Positions 7,447-11,846 of a stretch of 11,846 nt of DNA are shown piece after piece. The notes under the pieces were generated by a model. That model searched no databases and was not told where the DNA came from. It was given only the letters and a program-made list of their open reading frames with translations. Position 1 is the first letter of the stretch. Each line of letters begins with the position of its first letter. This DNA comes from Clostridiales bacterium (GTDB lineage: Bacteria > Bacillota > Clostridia > Christensenellales > JAISNN01), in the NCBI GenBank assembly GCA_031273965.1, contig JAISQX010000106.1, forward strand, positions 1 to 11,846, written 5' to 3'. The position numbers and the translations under genes were made by a program.

Positions 7447-8733
7447 ATGACAAAAAAAATTCGTTTATCAAACCGCCAGATAGCGGTATTGGCGGTCATG
7501 ACGGCGCTAATGCTAACGCTTATGATAGTGACTCCTATAGCAAATTTTTTCGGATTTATAGGTACGGCGTTTATAGTGCTTATAATTATAGCCGCCGCGG
7601 CGGTGTCCGAAGGGCTTGTCGTGGGAATTATCGCGGGCTCGGTCTTTGGAGTTATAAGCTTTATCGTGAGTTTTATGCTACCGCAGCCGCTTGCCCCGTG
7701 CTTTCAAAATCCTCTTATATCGATATTGCCCAGAGTATTTATAGGCGTCGTCGTGTATGCGGTGCATCGCTTGGTCGATAAACTCATAAAGAATAGCGGA
7801 AGCGGCAAAAAACACAAAATTTTGCGCAACGGAATCCCGGCCGCGGCGGGCGCGCTGTTCAATACGGTTGCGGTAATGGGGCTTATAGCTTTATTTTTCG
7901 GCGGAAAAAACGTCGAATCCGGAAATATAATCACGTCGATAGACGCAAAGCTAATACTTACGGTAATAGCCACAAACGGCGTCGCGGAGTTTGTTCTGAC
8001 GTTGTTGTTGACGCCTCCGATAGTCGCGGCTCTCACCGCGGCAAGGAGAACGGGCAAGACGACAGTTAAGGCGGATAAAAGCGCCGCTTCGGACGCCGCT
8101 TCGGACAAAGGCGGTTTGCCGCGCGCAAACGACGAGGATGCGGGCGCGCAAAAAACCGTCGCCGAACGAAAGTCCGAATTGAGAAAAGAAGCCAAAGAAC
8201 GCGCGGACGCGCTGACGGCGCGTTATAGAAGAGGCGCGGACAAAAAGATATTTAAAAAGGTTTCGGCTATTATCAAAAAAGAAAAAGCCGAAAGCGTTTT
8301 TATTTATAAATCTTTCGGCGCGGAGCCGGACACAAACGCGCTTATAAAAAATCTTTTGGACAATGACAAAAAAGTATACGTGCCGATTTTGGGTAAGGAC
8401 GGAGAAATGGAAGCCGTTCCGATAAGCCGCGATACGAAGTATAAAAAGAATAAATACGATATAGAGGAACCCAAAAAGCCGGAAAAATCAGTTGAAAAAG
8501 GCGTTATAGACGTCGCGGTTATTCCGCTGTTAGCGTTTGACGGAGAGAAAAACAGGTTGGGCAGGGGCAAGGGGTGTTACGACAGATTTTTTAGCGGCAC
8601 AAAAATCGGAAAGATAGCGCTTGCGTACGAAACACAGAGAATGGAAAGAATCCCGTCGGAGGAGTGGGATGTCAAGCCCGACATCATTGTCACGGAAAAA
8701 GCGGTTCTTGGAAAGAGGCTAAAAAAGAGATAA
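7447..8733 (+). CDS. Fusion protein: ECF transporter S component + 5-formyltetrahydrofolate cyclo-ligase
   Basis: One 428-residue frame joins two complete domains. Residues 1-198 have six membrane segments (about 12-33, 36-55, 57-78, 90-109, 127-151, 167-195). They show the features of an ECF-type vitamin S component: an AxxxA motif (AVMTA, 16-20) in helix 1, used in the family to dock on EcfT, and an NPLISILPRVFIG segment before helix 4, as in folate/pantothenate-type S components. Residues 199-241 are a polar Ala/Asp/Lys linker. Residues 242-421 are 5-formyl-THF cyclo-ligase (MTHFS/YgfA/YqgN family), which uses ATP to convert 5-formyl-THF to 5,10-methenyl-THF. This part includes the signature LAFDGEKNRLGRGKGCYDR (362-380; usual GYYDR here GCYDR) and EEWDVKPDIIVT. 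No Met lies in the linker and no convincing internal SD is seen, so a single polypeptide is likely. The start has GGAGGAAAG just before ATG 7447. EcfA/EcfA'/EcfT must come from elsewhere. Folate or folinate as substrate is inferred only from the fusion partner. Confidence 0.9.
   Translation: MTKKIRLSNRQIAVLAVMTALMLTLMIVTPIANFFGFIGTAFIVLIIIAAAAVSEGLVVGIIAGSVFGVISFIVSFMLPQPLAPCFQNPLISILPRVFIGVVVYAVHRLVDKLIKNSGSGKKHKILRNGIPAAAGALFNTVAVMGLIALFFGGKNVESGNIITSIDAKLILTVIATNGVAEFVLTLLLTPPIVAALTAARRTGKTTVKADKSAASDAASDKGGLPRANDEDAGAQKTVAERKSELRKEAKERADALTARYRRGADKKIFKKVSAIIKKEKAESVFIYKSFGAEPDTNALIKNLLDNDKKVYVPILGKDGEMEAVPISRDTKYKKNKYDIEEPKKPEKSVEKGVIDVAVIPLLAFDGEKNRLGRGKGCYDRFFSGTKIGKIALAYETQRMERIPSEEWDVKPDIIVTEKAVLGKRLKKR
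8083..8106 (+). repeat. 12-base perfect tandem duplication in the fusion linker
   Basis: GCCGCTTCGGAC occurs twice head to tail, encoding AASDAASD (residues 213-220). It sits in the linker between the transporter and the cyclo-ligase domains, keeps frame, and affects neither fold. Confidence 0.93.
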
Positions 8734-8799
8734 AGGCGGAGGAGATATCAAAAAAATCTTTCTCTAATCCGTAAAAATCCTCTACGATATCCAAAAAAG

Positions 8800-8844
8800 T
8801 TTTGAAAGGGGTTTTGGGATATTTCCCAAAAAATTATCTAAAGG
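8800..8844 (+). promoter_or_regulatory. Hairpin leader directly upstream of rsmD
   Basis: TTTTGGGA (8812-8819) and TCCCAAAA (8824-8831) form a perfect 8-bp stem with a 4-base loop. A purine-rich GAAAGGGG (8804-8811) lies on the 5' side. The rsmD start follows 13 bases after the stem. If the hairpin forms, it would bring GAAAGGGG close to the start codon, acting as a displaced ribosome binding site; this is inference. The 5' half (TTTTGAAAGG) matches the element at 6393-6402. The rest of the spacer (8734-8799) shows nothing I can name. Confidence 0.45.
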
Positions 8845-9390
8845 ATGAGAATTATAGCCGGAAAACATCGGGGGCGGAAGCTTTATTTTCCGCTGGATAA
8901 GACCGTACGTCCGACGGGCGACAGAGCAAAGGAAGCTTTGTTTTGCATACTTCAATTTGAGATAGCGGGAAGCGTCGTGTTGGATCTTTTTTCGGGGAGC
9001 GGCGCGATAGGCTTGGAATTTATAAGTCGAGGCGCCGAAAGGGTGATTTTTTGCGACATCGATGCGAGGTATGTAAAGAAGAATCTTGCGCTTGCGGGGG
9101 AGACGGGCGAGGAAATTCTTGAAGGGGATTATTTAAAAACCATCAAAAAGCTTTCGGATAGGGGCGATAGATTTGATTTTATATATTTGGATCCGCCGTA
9201 TAAAAGTGGGTACGGAGAAAAGGCGATAAAGGTTATTATAGAGAATAATTTGTTAAAGACCGACGGAAAAATAATATTTGAGCATTATTATGGTAAAGAC
9301 TTGATAGATTTGACCGAATATGCTATAATATACGACACGAGGGTTTACGGGACTCAGCAAATGAGTTTTATCAAACCGAAAAAATTATGA
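8845..9390 (+). CDS. rsmD: 16S rRNA (guanine(966)-N2)-methyltransferase RsmD
   Basis: RsmD uses S-adenosylmethionine to methylate N2 of G966 in 16S rRNA, acting on assembling 30S subunits. The 181-residue length is typical. The N-terminus MRIIAGKHRGRKL and RPTGDRAKEALF (23-33) are family signatures. The SAM-binding loop is LDLFSGSGAIGLE (46-58), the acidic ribose-binding residue is in FCDID (69-73) and the catalytic motif is DPPY (116-119). ATG 8845 is the first possible start because TAA (8839-8841) lies in frame just upstream. AAGG abuts the ATG with no spacer, an unusual initiation context. The gene overlaps coaD by 4 bases (ATGA), and rsmD-coaD (ylbH-coaD) is a conserved pair in Bacillota. 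Confidence 0.95.
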   Translation: MRIIAGKHRGRKLYFPLDKTVRPTGDRAKEALFCILQFEIAGSVVLDLFSGSGAIGLEFISRGAERVIFCDIDARYVKKNLALAGETGEEILEGDYLKTIKKLSDRGDRFDFIYLDPPYKSGYGEKAIKVIIENNLLKTDGKIIFEHYYGKDLIDLTEYAIIYDTRVYGTQQMSFIKPKKL

Positions 9391-9878
9391 AAACAGCTAT
9401 ATTCACCGGCAGTTTCGATCCCGTGACCAACGGGCATATCGACATTATTTACAGAGCGAGAAAGATATTTGACAAGGTCTACGCCGCGATTCTGATAAAT
9501 CCGGATAAGCGGTGTCTGTTCTCTCAAACGGACAGGTTGGACTTTTTGCGCGGCGCGATATGCGGTATGGACGGCGTCGAGGCGTTCGCTTCCGACATGA
9601 CGGCGGCGGCGGCGGCGGCGGAATATAAAGCCGACTGCATAATACGCGGCGTCCGCAATTCGGGCGATTACGAGTATGAAAGGCTTATGGCTGTCCATAA
9701 TTATCGTAACGGCGGCATAGATACGGTTTTTTTCGAGGCGGGGGAGAATAGCGCGAGCATCTCTTCAAGCATGGTCAAAAAATTTTTGGCGGAGGGAAAA
9801 TCCGTCAAGAAATACGTACCCGAGGAAATATACGAGAAACTCGTCGGCATTTACAACGCGCTCAAAATAGCGACGTAA
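9387..9878 (+). CDS. coaD: Phosphopantetheine adenylyltransferase (PPAT)
   Basis: CoaD adenylates 4'-phosphopantetheine with ATP to give dephospho-CoA, the penultimate step of coenzyme A synthesis, in the cytoplasm. The 163 residues match the family (E. coli 159). Visible are the nucleotidyltransferase motif TGSFDPVTNGH (7-17), the substrate/ATP-binding IIRGVRN (85-91), DYEYE, and the second nucleotide motif SISSSMVK (124-131). The start overlaps the rsmD stop (ATGA), so translation is coupled. An oddity is a (GCG)6 run at 9603-9620 encoding six alanines (73-78) in the helix before RGVR, where homologues usually have a varied hydrophobic sequence. Confidence 0.96.
   Translation: MKTAIFTGSFDPVTNGHIDIIYRARKIFDKVYAAILINPDKRCLFSQTDRLDFLRGAICGMDGVEAFASDMTAAAAAAEYKADCIIRGVRNSGDYEYERLMAVHNYRNGGIDTVFFEAGENSASISSSMVKKFLAEGKSVKKYVPEEIYEKLVGIYNALKIAT
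9603..9620 (+). repeat. (GCG)6 trinucleotide tract inside coaD
   Basis: Six perfect GCG codons encode Ala73-Ala78 of CoaD; read as CGG the run is seven units (9601-9621). Such a tract can gain or lose whole codons by slippage without breaking the frame. Confidence 0.95.
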
Positions 9879-9939
9879 ATAAGCGGGTTATAAAAAGGGA
9901 ATTTTTTTTTACATACACTATCAAGGAGAAATCAATAAA

Positions 9940-10443
9940 ATGGACAAATTGGAATCTATCATAATCGAACTTGAAGAAGAAATCGAAAAAAGCAAAAACT
10001 TTTTCGGTTTGACGCTTCTCAACAAAGAAAGGGTTTTGTCTCTTATCGGCGCGTTCCGCAAGGAATTGCCCGAAGTAATAAGAGAAGCGGAAGAAACGAA
10101 AAAAGAGCGCGCGTATATAATACAAGAGGCCATAGACCTTGCGCTTAAGAGGACTCAGCAGGCGCAGGAAACGGCGGATTATCTCGTGAGTACGGCGGAG
10201 GTAACCATGAGAGCGCAAAACGAAGCGAGGCTTATTGTCGACGAAGCGGAAAGGCGCGCTTACGATATCGAAATCGATTCAAAAAAGCGCATAGACAATC
10301 TTTTGGCGACGACGGAGCAGGTGCTAATCAACCATATAAACCTTGTGAGAAACAATCGCGAAGAGCTTAGCGGCGAGCTTTTGAAACAGCTTTCCCAAGC
10401 GCCGTCCGCTTCCGCGACCGAGACCGACGAACAGCCGAACTAA
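9940..10443 (+). CDS. Coiled-coil protein (ATPase-subunit-B-like / DivIVA-like), downstream of coaD
   Basis: The function is unknown. The 167-residue product is highly charged and almost entirely helical. Heptad-like patterns run from residues 1-20 and about 45-148 (REAEETKKERAYIIQEA, ARLIVDEAERRAYDIEIDS), followed by a disordered tail (SASATETDEQPN). A short non-helical loop near 20-30 (NFFGLTLLNKE) separates the first helix. There is no membrane segment. Clostridia often carry a protein of this kind after coaD, annotated loosely as ATPase, V/F-type subunit-like or DivIVA-domain. The resemblance is coiled-coil in nature and should not be read as ATPase activity; a scaffold or cell-division/cell-envelope role is a guess. 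SD AAGGAG at 9923-9928 lies 11 bases from ATG 9940, somewhat far. A T9-10 tract (near 9902-9910) precedes it but I see no stem there. It is the last plus-strand gene before the convergent terminator. Confidence 0.85.
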   Translation: MDKLESIIIELEEEIEKSKNFFGLTLLNKERVLSLIGAFRKELPEVIREAEETKKERAYIIQEAIDLALKRTQQAQETADYLVSTAEVTMRAQNEARLIVDEAERRAYDIEIDSKKRIDNLLATTEQVLINHINLVRNNREELSGELLKQLSQAPSASATETDEQPN

Positions 10444-10463
10444 GAGCGGACATACAATTGACG

Positions 10464-10529
10464 CCGCGGCTATCGCGGAAACAGTTAAAATATCGTATCA
10501 AAATATAAAGCGTCATTTCCGTGCGGAAA
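10464..10529 (+). other. Two short perfect hairpins in the convergent spacer
   Basis: CCGCG-GCTAT-CGCGG (10464-10478) and TTTCC-GTGC-GGAAA (10516-10529) are perfect stems. TGACGC (10459-10464) also pairs with GCGTCA (10510-10515), which could close a larger structure around the first hairpin. No T-run follows either, so they are not classical terminators. They may be the structured 3' UTR of the upstream operon. Confidence 0.45.
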
Positions 10530-10607
10530 GTATGGGCGGCTAAAGGCAATCAAGAGTTCTGCAAAAAAATTTATTCGCCTATATTATAAAAAAGCCGCGC
10601 GCCCGAT

Positions 10608-10631
10608 TTTTGCGGACAAAAACCCGCAAAA
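10608..10631 (+). other. Hairpin with 8-bp stem in the convergent spacer
   Basis: TTTTGCGG (10608-10615) pairs perfectly with CCGCAAAA (10624-10631) around an 8-base loop. It is flanked by the GC-rich GCCGCGCGCCCG (10594-10605). No direct T-tract follows on the plus strand. It may assist termination from either side. Confidence 0.4.
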
Positions 10632-10654
10632 CCGAACGGAGTTTTTTGTTATAC

Positions 10655-10694
10655 AAAATTCGCCTCAGATTTTTTGAGGCGGATTTTATTTTTT
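10655..10694 (+). terminator. Bidirectional rho-independent terminator between convergent genes
   Basis: The core stem CGCCTCA (10661-10667) / TGAGGCG (10675-10681) extends outward through T-G, T-A and four A-T pairs to 10655 and 10687. This gives a 13-bp stem with one wobble and a 7-base loop. A T-rich tract (TTTTATTTTTT) follows on the plus strand. AAAA precedes it, so the minus-strand transcript also ends in U residues. It serves the long plus-strand operon and yabQ, whose TAA (10686-10688) touches the stem. Confidence 0.88.
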
Positions 10695-11141
10695 CGCGCC
10701 GCGCGCGCTCTTTAGGCTGCCGTCGGGTTTTATGGAAGGATTTTTTTTGTAAGTTTCCCGGTTTCGGGCTTCGTCGTTTATGGGCGGAGATTTTTTAATT
10801 CGTATTTTAGCCCAAAGCGGGCTTACCCGCGCGTAAATCTTCTTAGCGACGGAAAGAAGTAATTCTTTGAAGCAATTCAACGCCGACAGCCCCGTCGCAA
10901 AAGCCGTCAAAAACGCCAAAAAATAAAAAGGTTTCAATCCCCCGTCGGTTTTTTGAGTAAGGCAGAACAAAAAAACGACGCCGGATAGAATGACGAATAA
11001 AAAATCCGAGGCAATTTCAAAAAACCCGTTAGGCTTTATAAAATGCCTAAAAAGCCAAAAAAGCCCGTAAAAAAACGCGGAGACAAACCCCGCTACGGCA
11101 AAAAAGAAAAATTCGGCGGGTTGCGCGCTTACGCCGCTCAT
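10686..11141 (-). CDS. yabQ: Spore cortex biosynthesis protein YabQ
   Basis: YabQ is an integral membrane protein needed for cortex formation in B. subtilis, located at the forespore outer membrane. The 151-residue product has three clear membrane segments, about residues 12-32 (FFFAVAGFVSAFFYGLFWLF), 40-61 and 71-92, then a basic, Ser/Lys-rich tail predicted disordered. It is shorter than the B. subtilis protein (about 211), though YabQ length varies. Sequence similarity alone is modest. The call rests on membrane topology, size and direct linkage to yabP, its usual partner. The start overlaps the yabP stop by 4 bases (ATGA, 11138-11141), so translation is coupled. It implies an endospore-forming host. 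Confidence 0.85.
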   Translation of the reverse strand: MSGVSAQPAEFFFFAVAGFVSAFFYGLFWLFRHFIKPNGFFEIASDFLFVILSGVVFLFCLTQKTDGGLKPFYFLAFLTAFATGLSALNCFKELLLSVAKKIYARVSPLWAKIRIKKSPPINDEARNRETYKKNPSIKPDGSLKSARGAKK

Positions 11142-11440
11142 TTTGCCAGCCTCTTTAGGAAGCTGCCTTTCTCCAAAGTTTTTAAGTATTTGAGCGAAAG
11201 CACAGCGCCGTCTATTACGATATTTCCGTCGTCTATACTGAGCTTATCGATGTTCAATCCCTCTCCCGCCACGACCAGAATATATTCGCTAAGGATGAGA
11301 GCGATTTCCTTGTCGTTGTAACTCTTGACGCTTAGAACGCCGCTTATCGTCAGACGCTCGTTGCGCTCTAACTGTAGCGTGTGCGGACGCTTGACCGCGG
11401 CTCCTTTTGACGAATCTTTAGGTTTATTCAAATCTTGCAT
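11138..11440 (-). CDS. yabP: Sporulation protein YabP
   Basis: YabP is a small, mostly beta-stranded protein required for spore development in B. subtilis, acting with YabQ in the mother cell. The 100-residue length equals that of the B. subtilis protein. After a polar N-terminus it shows the family pattern HTLQLERNERLTISGVLSVK, then SYNDKEIALIL, GEGLNIDKLSIDDGNIVIDG and a closing AVLSLKYL strand. The RBS on the minus strand is AAGAGGAA (11447-11454) with about 8 bases to ATG 11440. In B. subtilis the S4-domain gene yabO precedes yabP and divIC follows yabQ; neither is present here. A mother-cell sigma-E promoter is expected, but I could not find a convincing one. Confidence 0.92.
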   Translation of the reverse strand: MQDLNKPKDSSKGAAVKRPHTLQLERNERLTISGVLSVKSYNDKEIALILSEYILVVAGEGLNIDKLSIDDGNIVIDGAVLSLKYLKTLEKGSFLKRLAK

Positions 11441-11605
11441 ATATTATTCCTCTTATTAATTATACGTTTTCGGCTTTGCAAAAATTACTTTCCTCAAATT
11501 GTTTTTTAAGCGTATAAAAAACACGGAGATAAGGTCGTATGTATTTATCCTGTTTTGCATTGGGTTTTTTCGGTCAAATTTGAATTACCAAAGAGCGGAG
11601 AAGCC

Positions 11606-11621
11606 GATTTCACATGAAACG
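11606..11621. promoter_or_regulatory. parS-like palindrome (possible ParB/Spo0J site)
   Basis: GATTTCACATGAAACG matches the Bacillota parS consensus TGTTTCACGTGAAACA at 12 of 16 positions, and 12 of 14 in the core. The mismatches include the central G of CACGTG, which is usually strict, so binding is uncertain. Confidence 0.3.
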
Positions 11622-11636
11622 AGGGGCTTTTTCATT

Positions 11637-11645
11637 TGTGGATAA
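11637..11645 (-). promoter_or_regulatory. Consensus DnaA box (TTATCCACA on minus strand)
   Basis: TGTGGATAA on the plus strand is the exact reverse complement of the consensus DnaA box TTATCCACA. It lies 16 bases from the parS-like palindrome and 178 bases upstream of the promoter -35. Confidence 0.5.
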
Positions 11646-11729
11646 GCCAAAAAGCGTAAAAGCTGAGGTTGTATTGGTATAAAAGCGCCGTAAATTGTTG
11701 CGGAAACATACATTTTTTTCAAGCGAGAT

Positions 11730-11738
11730 TGTGTATAA
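11730..11738 (-). promoter_or_regulatory. DnaA-box-like site (TTATACACA on minus strand)
   Basis: TGTGTATAA on the plus strand is the reverse complement of TTATACACA, which fits the relaxed DnaA box TTATNCACA. It has the same orientation as the box at 11637. Confidence 0.45.
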
Positions 11739-11814
11739 ATGTGTTGTGATGCACAAAAAAACGTACAAAAAGCGGAAAAAGCAAAAAAAAAGCTGAAATT
11801 TTTTTATTTTTGAC

Positions 11815-11843
11815 TTGACAAGGAAAGTAAAGGAGAGTATACT
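11815..11843 (+). promoter_or_regulatory. Strong sigma-A type promoter facing out of the window
   Basis: TTGACA (11815-11820) is a perfect -35. After a 17-base spacer, TATACT (11838-11843) is a 5/6 -10. AT-rich sequence lies upstream like an UP element. Transcription would start just past the window end, so the controlled gene is not visible. Confidence 0.85.
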
Positions 11844-11846
11844 ATA

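Larger units (their letters stand above)
11441..11846. other. 406-base gene-free divergent region with origin-like motifs
   Basis: I see no gene: the longest readable frames with a start are about 15 codons. The region separates minus-strand yabP from a plus-strand promoter. It holds a parS-like palindrome (11606-11621), two DnaA-box matches (11637-11645, 11730-11738), a 10-base perfect palindrome TCAAATTTGA (11574-11583), an AT-rich tract (11777-11812) and the promoter at 11815-11843. The combination resembles a replication-origin or dnaA-promoter region, but the gene to the right is outside the window. Confidence 0.5.

Noticed and set aside
10644..10658. TTTTGT-TAT-ACAAAA palindrome as an operator
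   Set aside because: It overlaps the terminator arm in a convergent spacer where no promoter is expected, and its A/T composition makes it likely by chance.
11459..11464. TATAAT on the minus strand as the yabP -10 box
   Set aside because: Transcription would start inside the SD of yabP, and no -35 lies at 17 bases. A sporulation sigma factor is expected instead.
11744..11756. TTGTG-ATG-CACAA as a Rex operator
   Set aside because: Rex sites are about 18 bases with a longer spacer (TTGTGAA-N4-TTCACAA or similar). This is only 13 bases and lacks the inner A/T pairs.
1..11846. tRNA, rRNA, CRISPR arrays, insertion sequences, prophage or defence genes
   Set aside because: Looked for TTCGANTC-type T arms, regular spaced repeats, transposase frames and terminal inverted repeats; none is supported.

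Overview
The window looks like chromosomal DNA from an endospore-forming, anaerobe-type Bacillota (Clostridia-like). The reasons are a secA-prfB gene pair, a Rex redox repressor, an ECF vitamin transporter S component, a yabP-yabQ sporulation pair, AGGAGG-type ribosome binding sites, and moderate GC content with A-rich spacers. I cannot name the genus.

Positions 1-10443 form a co-directional plus-strand run with small gaps and several overlaps. In order it holds: the end of secA; prfB (release factor 2, expressed through a programmed +1 frameshift); tsaD (tRNA t6A synthesis); a full-length GH2 beta-galactosidase (lacZ type); a short birA without the DNA-binding domain; a small protein I do not recognise; rex; a fusion of an ECF S component with 5-formyltetrahydrofolate cyclo-ligase; rsmD; coaD; and a coiled-coil protein of the kind often found after coaD. 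Most are housekeeping genes for secretion, translation, tRNA and rRNA modification, cofactor attachment and CoA synthesis. The lacZ and the transporter-enzyme fusion are the metabolic additions.

Positions 10444-10690 are a hairpin-rich convergent spacer ending in a strong bidirectional terminator. Minus-strand yabP and yabQ follow (11440 down to 10686), overlapping by 4 bases. The last 406 bases (11441-11846) have no gene. They hold two DnaA-box matches, a parS-like palindrome, AT-rich tracts and a near-consensus sigma-A promoter that points out of the window.

The most notable item is the fusion at 7447-8733. A six-helix vitamin-binding membrane domain is joined in one reading frame to the enzyme that converts 5-formyl-THF to 5,10-methenyl-THF. 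This suggests folate (possibly folinate) uptake coupled to its activation. Other items worth checking are the prfB frameshift site with a poor Shine-Dalgarno-like stimulator, the origin-like sequence at the right end, a recurring AT-rich intergenic element, and the odd initiation context of rsmD.
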